From positions 310,001 through 374,000 of the forward strand of contig OY762224.2 in NCBI GenBank assembly GCA_963665265.2: a DNA stretch of 64,000 bases, given 5' to 3'. This DNA comes from CAXXHQ01 sp963665265. GTDB taxonomy: Bacteria; Planctomycetota; Planctomycetia; Pirellulales; Thermoguttaceae. Numbering within the stretch: the first letter of the stretch is position 1; each line of letters starts with the position of its first letter. A model generated the notes under the pieces. It had not been told where the DNA came from, did not search any database, and worked only from the letters and a program-made list of their open reading frames with translations. The translations under genes and the position numbers were made by a program. Shown here piece by piece: positions 53,962 to 63,264 of this stretch.

Positions 53962-56553
53962 TCAACGACGACGCTTGACGATGTAACCCAAGCCGCAGGC
54001 GGTTAGCAGCAAGGCCAAGGCGGTCGGTTCAGGCACGGCGGTAGTGACGTTCAACACGACGTCGTTGCCGGAGAGGGCAAGCGTACCGTAACCTCCACTA
54101 AACCAACCGGAGACTTTGGTTCCCAACCCACCGTCGATCATGGCGGCATCGATTAGCGTATAAGTTCCGACGCGGATCGTGGACAAACCGATAAAAGTGA
54201 AGTCCGTGAATTCAAGCGTGCTTAGATGCAGAGTCGAACTCGTCATCGCAATTTTATCACTGGCCGAAATCGCGCCCAACTCAAACGCAAGCTTCGCGCC
54301 TTCGTTGATCGTCAAATCGCCGGCAAGCGTTAACGTGCCCGTCGAATTAACGCCGGGGGCGATCGTTCCGCCCGAGCTGACGATCGTTTGGCAAATCGTT
54401 CCCGTTCCGCCGACGGTCGCTTTGGAGTTGACGACCAGTTTGTTGGAAGACTTCAGAGAACTGTTCACAAAAAGCGTGCCGCCCAACACGTCAGTTTCGC
54501 CAACAAATGAATTGGAACCGGAGAGGGTAAGCGCTCCGGAGCCAATTTTCGTCAAACCGCCAACGCCAGAAAGGGAACCGGAAAACGTAACAGCGAAGCC
54601 GTTGGTATTGAAACTACCGCCGTTATCATTAAGTAGAACCGTGCGAGCGTATGTAGCCCAACTCGCGAGAAATTTTATTCCGCCGCCGTCAAAATTTAAA
54701 GTAGAGCCTGAGCCGAGATTGCTCAGTGACGAAACGGCGATCTCTCCGCCTCCGAAACTAACGGGGCCCGTAAAGGTATTGCCTCCGGAAAGAGTCAGCG
54801 TGCCGGAGCCGACTTTATTAAGTCCGCCTACGCCGGAAAGCGTGCCCAAGAAGGTGACGGCATAGCCGTTCGTATCGACGTTGGAGTTTCCGCCCATGCC
54901 GGTCAGCGTCATCGGAAACGAGACGGTCGTGGACGACGTCAGTTGCAGCGTTCCGCCGCCAAAGTTGAAGACGACCGGATTAGCGCCGTTCCAAAACGAA
55001 GAAGTACTAAGCGTGCCGCCATTAAGAATATTGATTTTTCCAAAGCTGTATATGGAGAGCGTACCGCCACAGGTCCATTTTGCCCCGGGACCGCTAATTG
55101 TGGCCACACTGGTAGTCGTGAGAGCACTATTGAAACAAGTCACGCTCCCTCCGTCTATGACCTGAAGGATTCCCGTGCCGTTATAGCCAACGTATAGGGA
55201 GTTGCTATTCACCCAAGAGGAGCCAGTTCCGCTGACGGTGGCCGTGCCGGAGGAGCCCCTATCGTAACCGAGATAACCGTTTAGCGAATTAATATTGGCG
55301 CCGTTCGAGATGGACAGCAAGCCTCTCGAACCGCTCGAATAACCGACGCCAAGCTCGCCATTGGTTCCCGAGGCGCTCGTCAAGTCTAAATTGACAGTCA
55401 GGTTTTGTCCGGAATAGCTATTGACAGTGAATGTTTGCTTTAAACTCGCCGTCGAGTCAAACGTCAGATTGACGTCGCTTACGATCCCTCGTGCGTTGAT
55501 GACTCCAGTACCATGGAGCTGCGTCAAAGAAGAGCGAAGCCCCCCTGTCGATAACGTCCCTCCGTCGAAGTTGATCCCTCCTGTCTCTACATAAGTCATT
55601 CTGTCAACGGCGACCAAGCCGCCGTCGGCGATGTTCAGCGTTCCTGTGCCGGCTGAGCCGACGTAGAGGTCAGCGCTATTCGCCCAGACGGAGCCGGTAC
55701 CGCTGACGGTAACCGCGCCGAGCGAGCCACCCCAATAACCGACGTAGCCGGTCCAGTCGCTGACGTAGCCGCCGCTTCTGATATTGAGCGTACCCGTGCC
55801 GTATTGCCCAACGTAAAACTCGAAGCTATTCGTCCACTTCGAACCTATTCCGCTGACGGTCGCCGTGCCGACCGAGCCGCGCGAGCCACCTATGTAGACT
55901 CCCCCACCGCCGACCGACCCGCCGCTAGTCACGTTCAGCGATCCCGTACCCCCGAAGCCAACGTAGAGAGCGACCCTAGACGTCCAAACGGAGCCGGTTC
56001 CGCTGACGTTGGCCGTACCGACCGATCCGCTATTGTAGCCAATGTAGCCGGTCCTATTGCCGACCGAGCCGCCGCTTGTCACGTTCAGCGATCCTGTACC
56101 CCCGAAGCCAACGTGGAGTTCGGCACTAGGCGTCCAGACGGAGCCGGTTCCGCTAATGTTGACCGTGCCGACCGAGCCGCTCGAGTAACCGACGTAGCAG
56201 TAAAAATCCCCGGCGGAGCCGCCCCCGGTAACGTTCAGCGTTCCCGTACCCCAGAAGCCAACGTAGTCGCTGCCGCTAGCCATCCATTCCGAACCTGTTC
56301 CGCTGACGGTGGCCGTGCCGGAAACGCCGCTGGCGTAGCCAATGCGTGATCCCAGGATAATCAGATCGCTTCCGCCGTCGGCTGTAACGCTCCCGTCGGC
56401 CGAGCTCCCGATATAGGAAATCGTCGCGATCGTCCACGTCGACGGATCGCTCGGGCTGACGTTGCCAGTCACGGTAATGGCCGCAAAGGTCGGCGCCGCG
56501 CAAAAAGCGATCGCCGCTGCGAACCATGCGAATCGGAAGAAGCGAGAAAGCAT
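53962..56553 (-). CDS. PEP-CTERM beta-repeat surface protein 5
   Basis: 863 residues from the ATG at 56553 ('MLSRFFRFAWFAAAIAFCAAP'), which has AAAGGGG upstream and aligns with the start of protein 4. Same N-terminal 'ITVTGNVSPSDPSTWT' and the same 47-residue repeats. The C-terminal third differs: three 'LSGVGGL(N/T)K(V/I)GSG(T/A)LTLSG' units are followed by 'GGTIAPGVNSTGTLTLAGDLTINEGAKLAFEL', the usual end of autotransporter-type repeat proteins, instead of the LVQD module. Tail 'AVPEPTALALLLTACGLGYIVKRRR'. Transcribed with protein 4 in the minus direction, 70 bases apart. Confidence 0.88.
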   Translation of the reverse strand: MLSRFFRFAWFAAAIAFCAAPTFAAITVTGNVSPSDPSTWTIATISYIGSSADGSVTADGGSDLIILGSRIGYASGVSGTATVSGTGSEWMASGSDYVGFWGTGTLNVTGGGSAGDFYCYVGYSSGSVGTVNISGTGSVWTPSAELHVGFGGTGSLNVTSGGSVGNRTGYIGYNSGSVGTANVSGTGSVWTSRVALYVGFGGTGSLNVTSGGSVGGGGVYIGGSRGSVGTATVSGIGSKWTNSFEFYVGQYGTGTLNIRSGGYVSDWTGYVGYWGGSLGAVTVSGTGSVWANSADLYVGSAGTGTLNIADGGLVAVDRMTYVETGGINFDGGTLSTGGLRSSLTQLHGTGVINARGIVSDVNLTFDSTASLKQTFTVNSYSGQNLTVNLDLTSASGTNGELGVGYSSGSRGLLSISNGANINSLNGYLGYDRGSSGTATVSGTGSSWVNSNSLYVGYNGTGILQVIDGGSVTCFNSALTTTSVATISGPGAKWTCGGTLSIYSFGKINILNGGTLSTSSFWNGANPVVFNFGGGTLQLTSSTTVSFPMTLTGMGGNSNVDTNGYAVTFLGTLSGVGGLNKVGSGTLTLSGGNTFTGPVSFGGGEIAVSSLSNLGSGSTLNFDGGGIKFLASWATYARTVLLNDNGGSFNTNGFAVTFSGSLSGVGGLTKIGSGALTLSGSNSFVGETDVLGGTLFVNSSLKSSNKLVVNSKATVGGTGTICQTIVSSGGTIAPGVNSTGTLTLAGDLTINEGAKLAFELGAISASDKIAMTSSTLHLSTLEFTDFTFIGLSTIRVGTYTLIDAAMIDGGLGTKVSGWFSGGYGTLALSGNDVVLNVTTAVPEPTALALLLTACGLGYIVKRRR

Positions 56554-57831
56554 CGTATTCCCCTTTGAATATCTTGGGCGTAAAACAAACGCGGGATAAG
56601 CAACCGCCAAAAACATGCCGCTAGATGAGATGCCCTGATTGTAGCCCCGCCGAGAGAATCCAGCAATAGATTTGTCGATTACTAACAGACCTCTTAAACA
56701 GAAACTCGTAGCCCAATATATTTAACAACTCCCTCTGTCATATCCTCCCTTCTCCTCCTTCTCAATCGCAGCGCTTTCATCCCTCATCTTTCATCCTTGA
56801 ATTTGTGCCACGCTTTCCGCTAAAACGCTCCTCTGAATCGTCGCGCATACCTGCGACGCAATCCTTCACAATTGAAATGCCCAATTCCGGAGAAAATCAT
56901 GCCCGCCGTCGTCCTAACTCCTTTCCTCTCGGTCTGCGGGGAACGCGCTGCCGTGGCGTTCCGATGTTGAAAACATATTCCCTGCCAACCACTTACGACA
57001 AACGAACGCTATAAAACAGAACTTGCGTTTCTTCAACCAATTCATGCCCTTCGTTTCCCTAATTTAAGGCAAGAACATGATTTACGACGTCACGTTATTA
57101 CTGAGCGCACGTTCGTTTTTCGGCAAGCCCCCTTTCTCGCCTTCCTATCCCGTTGGTAATTCAGTTCTTAGGAATGCGCCGAGGTCGCATGCCTCGAATA
57201 TCTCCTCGCTCGAAATAAAAAAACATCGTTTTTCCACGGAAAAATCCGCACTTTATTCACGGAATCGCCCCGAAACGCAAACGACTCTTTGTAACATTAC
57301 GCAACTAAATTTCTCTTCTCAAAACCCTAACGCAAAAGCAAGAGAGGGAAAAACTTCAAAACAGAAATGGCCGACGAGGCCCGAGCGCCCGCGTGCCGGC
57401 CCTTCGATACGCGTTCAATAAACGATCGGAGACGAGAATACGAATCAGCCCTGCAAGACAAAAAATCATAAAAGGTTACAGAAAGCGCCGTCACCCCCCC
57501 TGCTCCGCGCTGCGCGAGCGCTCGAACACGAAGCAAGAGAGCCGATTCATTGCGAAAAACTTGCGTTTTTAGGTTAACTACGATCGAAGAACGCCCACCC
57601 AGATGAGTGTAACAAACGAAGACGAGGGCTTGACCTCGCCCGACTTGCCTGATACCTTGCGTTGCTTACCGTTTTCATAGTTCATTAGCTTCGGCGGACT
57701 CCGTTCGCCGCGAGCCCTTGTAAATAAACGTTCGATTCCGAAGAAACCGAGGACGTTTTGGTCCTGCCGACGACGAGTAATCGTCCTGGCGCGCGCCGTG
57801 CGTTCTCCTTATCCAAGGTAGCAAAAAAGCT
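56554..57831. other. Long AT-richer intergenic region
   Basis: About 1.3 kb between divergent units (PEP-CTERM gene 5 minus, etfB plus). Composition is visibly more AT-rich than the genes on either side. Short frames exist but none has a ribosome site or protein-like composition. Hairpins such as 'cgagggcttgacctcg' (about 57622) occur. Promoters for both sides must lie here; none is clear. Confidence 0.5.
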
Positions 57832-58746
57832 GTGCCCTACGACAGTATAGTTTGCGTAAAACAGGTTCCCGACACGGCCAATATCACGGCCGAGGCCATG
57901 AAGGAAGACGGAACGGTCAATCGCGCGGCCTTGCCCACGATTTTCAATCCCGAGGACCTCCACGCCCTCGAAACGGCCCTCGAAATCAAGGACCGCTTCG
58001 GCGGAACCGTGACCGTCATTTCGATGGGCCCCCCCAAAGCCGCCGACGTGCTCCGCGAGTGTCTCTTCCGAGGCGCCGACCGAGCCATCCTCCTCACCGA
58101 CCGTCGCGCGGCCGCCAGCGATACCTTGGCCACCAGCTATATCATCAGCCAAGCGGTCAAAACCGTCGGACGGTTCGACTTCGTCTTCTGCGGTCGCCAA
58201 GCGATCGACGGCGATACCGCCCAAGTCGGTCCGCAAACGGCCGAAAAACTCGGCGTCCCGCAGGTCACTTACTTGGAAAAAGTCGTGAACATCGACGGCA
58301 ATACCGCTAGACTCCGCCGCAACACCGGCCGCGGCTACGAAATCGTCGACGTCCGGCTGCCGGCCATGGTTACGGTGATCGAAACGGCCAACGAGCCTCG
58401 CCCGCAACGAGCTAAACGCGTCTTCCGTATGAAAAAGACCCGCGTCTTCTCCGAACTCGTCAACGAGGCCAAAGCGGCCATGCCCGACGCCGCCGAAGAG
58501 CAAATCAACGCCGAGGCGCAACGACGCGCCGAGGAATTAAAGTCGCAAGGTTTGCTCCTCGAGCAATGGAACCTCGACGACATGAACGCCGATTTGTCGC
58601 GCTGCGGCCTGGCCGGCTCGCCGACGAAAGTGCATCGCATTCAAGCCATCGTCTTAAAAAAGGAAGGCTTCACTAAAGTGGAGCCGACCGAAGCAGGCGT
58701 CGGCCAAATGATTCACGAGTTGGTGGTCGATCGTACGCTCGGATAA
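57832..58746 (+). CDS. etfB: Electron transfer flavoprotein, beta subunit
   Basis: 304 residues from a GTG start with AAGG nine bases upstream ('MPYDSIVCVKQVPDT'). Motifs are 'NPEDLHALETALEIKD', 'RGADRAILLTDR', 'FDFVFCGRQAIDGDTAQVGPQ' and 'RPQRAKRVFRMKK'. It is longer than the usual 250-260 residues, with a C-terminal helical extension (about 205-304). With EtfA it accepts electrons from acyl-CoA dehydrogenases and passes them to the quinone pool. First gene of an etfB-etfA-acyl-CoA dehydrogenase set. Confidence 0.94.
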   Translation: MPYDSIVCVKQVPDTANITAEAMKEDGTVNRAALPTIFNPEDLHALETALEIKDRFGGTVTVISMGPPKAADVLRECLFRGADRAILLTDRRAAASDTLATSYIISQAVKTVGRFDFVFCGRQAIDGDTAQVGPQTAEKLGVPQVTYLEKVVNIDGNTARLRRNTGRGYEIVDVRLPAMVTVIETANEPRPQRAKRVFRMKKTRVFSELVNEAKAAMPDAAEEQINAEAQRRAEELKSQGLLLEQWNLDDMNADLSRCGLAGSPTKVHRIQAIVLKKEGFTKVEPTEAGVGQMIHELVVDRTLG

Positions 58747-58781
58747 TCCTCCGCGACGAATCATCGCCCACAACGGACTCA

Positions 58782-58818
58782 GCTCCCAGATCCCTATCCC
58801 CCTGACCCCCGCCCTTTA
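58782..58818. repeat. Pyrimidine-rich spacer element upstream of etfA
   Basis: 'ctcccagatccctatccccc' then 'tgacccccgcccttta', just before the ATG of etfA; same type as the spacers before phoB, mutY, trpC and purH. Confidence 0.45.
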
Positions 58819-58820
58819 TT

Positions 58821-59855
58821 ATGACATTGGAACCGAATCGCCAAGGCGAAGTTTGGGTTTTTGCCGAGCAAGAAGACGGCGTGCTGCACGACGTCTCGCT
58901 CGAACTCTGCGGCAAGGCGCGCGATCTGGCGGATCGACTCGGCGTGAAGGCCGGCGCGATTCTCCCCGGCGCGAACGTCAAAGAGTTGGCGCCGCGACTC
59001 ATCGCCCTCGGCATCGATAACGTCTATGTAATCGACGATCCGCGTTTAAGCTTCTTCCAAACGTTGCCCTACGCCCGGGCTTTGTGCGAAACGATCAAGC
59101 GCCACAATCCGCAGATCGTCATCTACGGAGCCACGCCGCTCGGTCGAGATTTGGCCCCCCGCGTCGCCTCCGAGCTTCGCTCGGGCATGACCGCCGACTG
59201 CACCGACTTGGACATCAGCGACGTCGTCGATCCGAAAACGAAGATCGAACACAAAAATTTGCTGCTGCAAATTCGCCCGGCCTTCGGCGGAAACATCATC
59301 GCCACGATCGTCAACTTCGACCAATGGCCGCAAATGGCTACGGTCCGCGAAGGCGTGATGGCCATGCGACCGGCCGACCCTAACCGCCAAGGCGCGGTAA
59401 TCGAAGAGAAAGTCGATATCTCCGACGCCGACATGGCCGTGGCCCTGATCGAACGACACGTCGAACCGCGCAAGATCAACTTGAAGGGCGCGCGTGTGAT
59501 CGTCGCCGGCGGCGGCGGAATCGGCAGCAAAGACAATTTCAAATTGCTCTACGATCTCGCCGGAGCGATCGGCGGAGCCGTCGGCGCCAGCCGCGCCGCG
59601 GTCGACAGCGGCTACATCGGCAAAGAGCACCAAATAGGCCAGACCGGCACAACGGTTCGGCCCGCCTTGTACATTGCGGTCGGCATCAGCGGCGCGGTCC
59701 AACATCGCGCAGGCATGGAAGAGTCGGCCAAAATCGTCGCCATCAACAAGGATCCCGACGCGCCGATCTTCGGCATCGCCCATTACGGAATCGTCGGCGA
59801 CTACCGACAAATCATCCCCATGATGATCAAAGCGATTAAAGAAAAAGCGAAGTAG
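58821..59855 (+). CDS. etfA: Electron transfer flavoprotein, alpha subunit
   Basis: 344 residues. N-terminal ETF domain ('GEVWVFAEQEDGVLHDVSLEL', 'IYGATPLGRDLAPRVASELRSGMTADCTDLD') and C-terminal FAD-binding domain ('GAIGGAVGASRAAVDSGYI', 'QIGQTGTTVRPALYIAVGISGAVQH', 'IVAINKDPDAPIFGIAHYGIVGD'). It holds the FAD that shuttles electrons. It follows etfB by 74 bases and is followed by repeat family A copy 4 and the acyl-CoA dehydrogenase gene. Confidence 0.96.
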   Translation: MTLEPNRQGEVWVFAEQEDGVLHDVSLELCGKARDLADRLGVKAGAILPGANVKELAPRLIALGIDNVYVIDDPRLSFFQTLPYARALCETIKRHNPQIVIYGATPLGRDLAPRVASELRSGMTADCTDLDISDVVDPKTKIEHKNLLLQIRPAFGGNIIATIVNFDQWPQMATVREGVMAMRPADPNRQGAVIEEKVDISDADMAVALIERHVEPRKINLKGARVIVAGGGGIGSKDNFKLLYDLAGAIGGAVGASRAAVDSGYIGKEHQIGQTGTTVRPALYIAVGISGAVQHRAGMEESAKIVAINKDPDAPIFGIAHYGIVGDYRQIIPMMIKAIKEKAK

Positions 59856-59862
59856 AAAGTAA

Positions 59863-59886
59863 GTAGGGTGCGTGCTCGCACGCACC
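59863..59886 (+). repeat. Dispersed palindromic repeat family A, copy 4
   Basis: GTAGG then GTGCGTGCTCGCACGCAC, 8 bases after the etfA stop codon and inside the etf-acyl-CoA dehydrogenase unit. Confidence 0.85.
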
Positions 59887-59949
59887 GACGTTTGACTGGA
59901 ATTCAATAAACAATACCGCACTTAGCACGCATACGCCGGAGAGCCGCTC

Positions 59950-61701
59950 GTGGCGAACTATTTTCTCGATAACGACGATATTCAATTCCTGTTCGATCAC
60001 ATCGACTTGGCCGAGTTGGCTCGGATTCAAGAAGACGACTTCGCGCGGAAGGACAACGGCGACGCTGACTTCGCGCCGGAAAACGCCGCAGACGCCGTCG
60101 ATGACTACCGACGCGTTTTGGAAATCGTCGGACAAATCGCCGGCGAAATGATCGCTCCGAACGCCGAGCAAATCGACCTCGAAGGGAACACGCTCAACGA
60201 TAACGGAACGGTCACGCTCCATCCGCTCGTGCAAAAAAATCTCGATCGCCTCACGCAGGCCGACGTGATGGGCTTCACCTTGCCCCGCAAGTACGGCGGA
60301 CTGAACTGCCCGAACTTGATCTACACCATGGCCACCGAAATGATCAGCCGAGCCGACTGCTCGTTGATGAACATGTTCGGACTCCAAGGCATCGCCGAAA
60401 CGATCAACGCCTTCGCGAACGACGAAATCAAAGATATGTCTTTGTCGCGGTTCTGCTCCGGCGAAGTCACCGGCGCCATGGTTCTGACCGAACCCGATGC
60501 CGGCAGCGATTTGCAAGCCGTGCGACTTCGCGCCTACCAAGACGAGAACGGCAATTGGTTCCTCGACGGCGTGAAACGATTCATCACCAACGGCTGCGGC
60601 GAAATCCTGCTCGTCCTCGCCCGTAGCGAACCCGAAATTTCCGACGGCCGCGGCTTGAGTCTGTTCTACTGCGAACGCTCCGAACGCGTGAAAGTTCGCC
60701 ACCTCGAGCATAAGCTCGGCATCCACGGCTCGCCGACCTGCGAATTGGTCTTCGACAATATGCCCGCCCTGCTCGTCGGCGAACGACAACGCGGCTTGAT
60801 CACCTACGTGCTGGCGTTGATGAACGGCGCCCGCGTCGGCATCGCCGCCCAATCGATGGGCGTCGCCGAATCGGCCTATCGCTTGGCCCGAACCTACGCC
60901 CACACCCGCCAACAGTTCGGCGTCTCCATCGAACGACTCCCGGCCGTCGCCGAATTGGTGACCGACATGAAAATCTCGATCGAAGCCGGCCGCGCCCTGT
61001 TGTACGAAACCTCGCGCATCTGCGATTTGGAAAATAACAACCTCCGTATTCTCGAGACCGGCCTTTGCGCCGATAAAGAAGACGAAAAGCGCCGCAAGCA
61101 ACTTTCGCGACAGTACAAACGCCTCAACGGCATGCTGACGCCGATGAGCAAATACTATTGCTCCGAAATGTGCATCAAGGTCGCCCAAGACTCGATTCAA
61201 GTCCTCGGCGGTTCCGGATACATGAAAGACTACGCGGCCGAACGCTACCTCCGCGATTCCCGCATCACGACGATTTACGAAGGAACGAGCCAACTACAGG
61301 TCGTCGCCGCCGTCCGCGGCGTCACCTCCGGCGGCTTGGACACCTGGGCCGAATCGCACGAAGCCAAGCAATTCGCCGATCCCGAATTAGAGGAATTGAA
61401 AGCAAAGCTGATCGCCGCCCGCGCCCGCATCCAAGAAACGGTCCAATTCGTCAAAACGAAGGGAGCAAGCTACCTCGACCTCAGCGGTCGCAAACTGGTC
61501 GATTCGGCCATTACGATCATCTGCGGCCACTTGTTCCTCGCCCAAGCCGAGAAGAACGACCGTAAGAAACGTGTCGTTCGCCGGTTCCTCCTCCGCGAGT
61601 TGCCGGTCCTAAACACGAATTTAGACATGGTCCTAACGGGCGACTCCACCCCGCTCGAAGAATACGCCCTGCTAGCCGGCCCTGTTCCGGCGGCCGACTA
61701 A
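59950..61701 (+). CDS. Acyl-CoA dehydrogenase
   Basis: 583 residues from a GTG start with CCGGAGAG upstream. The family signatures are 'GEVTGAMVLTEPDAGSD', 'WFLDGVKRFITNG', 'KLGIHGSPTCELVFDN', 'RVGIAAQSMGVAESAYRLARTYAHTRQQFG' and 'QVLGGSGYMKDYAAERYLRDSRITTIYEGTSQLQ', the last with the catalytic-base position E444. It is about 200 residues longer than short-chain enzymes, with a C-terminal helical extension (about 470-583), like the long acyl-CoA dehydrogenases of planctomycetes and deltaproteobacteria. FAD-dependent; electrons go to the EtfAB pair encoded just upstream. Acyl chain length cannot be read. Confidence 0.94.
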   Translation: MANYFLDNDDIQFLFDHIDLAELARIQEDDFARKDNGDADFAPENAADAVDDYRRVLEIVGQIAGEMIAPNAEQIDLEGNTLNDNGTVTLHPLVQKNLDRLTQADVMGFTLPRKYGGLNCPNLIYTMATEMISRADCSLMNMFGLQGIAETINAFANDEIKDMSLSRFCSGEVTGAMVLTEPDAGSDLQAVRLRAYQDENGNWFLDGVKRFITNGCGEILLVLARSEPEISDGRGLSLFYCERSERVKVRHLEHKLGIHGSPTCELVFDNMPALLVGERQRGLITYVLALMNGARVGIAAQSMGVAESAYRLARTYAHTRQQFGVSIERLPAVAELVTDMKISIEAGRALLYETSRICDLENNNLRILETGLCADKEDEKRRKQLSRQYKRLNGMLTPMSKYYCSEMCIKVAQDSIQVLGGSGYMKDYAAERYLRDSRITTIYEGTSQLQVVAAVRGVTSGGLDTWAESHEAKQFADPELEELKAKLIAARARIQETVQFVKTKGASYLDLSGRKLVDSAITIICGHLFLAQAEKNDRKKRVVRRFLLRELPVLNTNLDMVLTGDSTPLEEYALLAGPVPAAD

Positions 61702-62134
61702 CCGTCCACGGGACGTGCTCCCACGCCCTCCCCACCCCTTCCATACACACCCCACCCTACCTATAATTACCATCTTCCATTTTTCGAGTCCTTTAGGCGA
61801 ATTTGGCCTCGACTCAAACGGGAAGACTCGGTAAATTTTGCGTACCTGCCTGCCTCCTTGCTTTGGAGGTTTGGGAAAAGTGGCGATCATTTTCGTCGCC
61901 CATTGCCCGCCAGGCATATAATTTCTCGAAAGCGGCGTTTAAGACATGGCGTCGCGGCCGATGAAATAGGAAGCTAGTCGCCTACGACGCTTCGCTCGTC
62001 CCGAACAAAGGCGAGCGGCGGCCTAAAGCGACATTCCGTTTTTTTAATTAGCGCCCACGGGCCATGCGTGTCGTTTTCGCGCTGATGTCCGTTGATGAAG
62101 AGATTGGGCGTTCCTCTATTTAAGGATTCAGCGT
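61702..62134. other. Intergenic region upstream of fabI
   Basis: About 430 bases without a convincing gene. A pyrimidine-rich run (61720-61765) follows the acyl-CoA dehydrogenase stop. The right part, with a TTTTTTAATTA tract at 62039-62049, may hold the fabI promoter. Confidence 0.5.
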
Positions 62135-62986
62135 ATGAAGTTTGGTGCTTTTGCCAACGAATCTTCGCAACTTTCGGCCAGCGAGACGTCGGTTGACGCC
62201 GCTCCGAATCTGAACGGCGGCCTGTTTAACGGCAAGGTCGGCATGGTGATGGGCGTGGCCAACGATCGAAGCATCGCGTGGTCCATCAGCGAAGCCCTTT
62301 TCGCGCAAGGCGCGGAATTGGCCTTCACTCACTTGCCCGGTCCGTCAAGCGAGCGACGCATTAGCAAGCTCCTCGAAGGTCGCAACCCGAAGGTCGTCCT
62401 CCCCTGCGACGTGCAGAAGGAAGAGGACATTACCAAAGCGTTTGAAGCGGTCGGCGAGGCATACGGGAAATTGGATTTCCTCGTTCACTCGATCGCCTTC
62501 GCCCCGCCCCAAGAGCTGCGCAAGCCGTACGTGCAATGCAGCCGCGAGGGCTTCCAGCTGGCCATGGACATCAGCGTTTATAGCCTTGTTTCAGCCTGCC
62601 GCGCGGCTGCTCCGTTGATGACCGACGGCGGCTCAATCATCACGCTCAGCTATTATGGCGGCGAGAAGGTCTTGCCCGGCTACAACATGATGGGCATTTG
62701 TAAAGCGGCGCTCGAACACTCCGTTCGCTACTTGGCCTGGGACTTGGGCCGACAAAAGGTCCGCGTCAACTGCATTAGCGCGGGCCCGATGCGCACTCTC
62801 AGCTCGGCCGGCATCGCCGGCTTCGACGAGATCCGCGAGCATGCCGTGCAAAAATCGCCCCTCGGCCGTATCGTCGATCCGGAAGAACTCGGCTCCACCG
62901 CCCTCTACCTGCTCAGCGATATGTCGAGCGGCATGACCGGCGAAGTAATGCACATCGACGCCGGCTACAGCATCGTCGGCTTCTAA
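62135..62986 (+). CDS. fabI: Enoyl-[acyl-carrier-protein] reductase (NADH)
   Basis: 283 residues, AAGGA upstream of the ATG. A short-chain dehydrogenase fold that reduces trans-2-enoyl-ACP in fatty acid synthesis. Motifs are 'GKVGMVMGVANDRSIAWSI' (nucleotide loop), 'DVQKEEDI', 'LDFLVHSIAFAP', catalytic Y183 and K190 in 'YNMMGICKAALEHSVRYLA', and 'INCISAGPMRTLSSAGI'-like 'RVNCISAGPMRTLSS'. It carries a 30-residue N-terminal extension, polar and without signal-peptide features, before the usual family start. A terminator follows. Confidence 0.95.
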   Translation: MKFGAFANESSQLSASETSVDAAPNLNGGLFNGKVGMVMGVANDRSIAWSISEALFAQGAELAFTHLPGPSSERRISKLLEGRNPKVVLPCDVQKEEDITKAFEAVGEAYGKLDFLVHSIAFAPPQELRKPYVQCSREGFQLAMDISVYSLVSACRAAAPLMTDGGSIITLSYYGGEKVLPGYNMMGICKAALEHSVRYLAWDLGRQKVRVNCISAGPMRTLSSAGIAGFDEIREHAVQKSPLGRIVDPEELGSTALYLLSDMSSGMTGEVMHIDAGYSIVGF

Positions 62987-63062
62987 TGTTACATAGAAGA
63001 CATACTTATAGCCGCTAATAAGTCAATTTATTCTGACGGTAGCGACTTGCAAAATAATATGC

Positions 63063-63085
63063 GGGACGAAGGTTTCCTTCGTCCC
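63063..63085 (+). terminator. Intrinsic terminator after fabI
   Basis: Perfect 10-bp stem GGGACGAAGG / CCTTCGTCCC with a TTT loop, 76 bases after the fabI stop; the following run is only moderately T-rich. Confidence 0.65.
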
Positions 63086-63264
63086 GTTCGCGTTTCTTGG
63101 GGGGGATAGCTCGCTGTGGGCCGATTCCGGCAATAACCCCAAATTGTTTGATTATTACGCGCCGCACTGGTATTATGGGGGGGCGCATAATTATTTATCT
63201 CAACTTCGTCGCTCGCGGCCTGCATGTCGTCGTGCGCCGGTTTGATTATTTGGGGAAGCATCTC

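Noticed and set aside
56805..57421. Two plus-strand frames (69 and 114 codons) in the AT-richer gap
   Set aside because: No ribosome site, low-complexity Ser/Arg/Pro composition, no recognisable family.
59836..61293. Very long minus-strand open frame (about 485 codons) opposite the acyl-CoA dehydrogenase
   Set aside because: It mirrors the GC-biased codon pattern of the real gene; composition is Val/Ala/Gly/His-rich with no domain, and the plus-strand frame has every acyl-CoA dehydrogenase motif.
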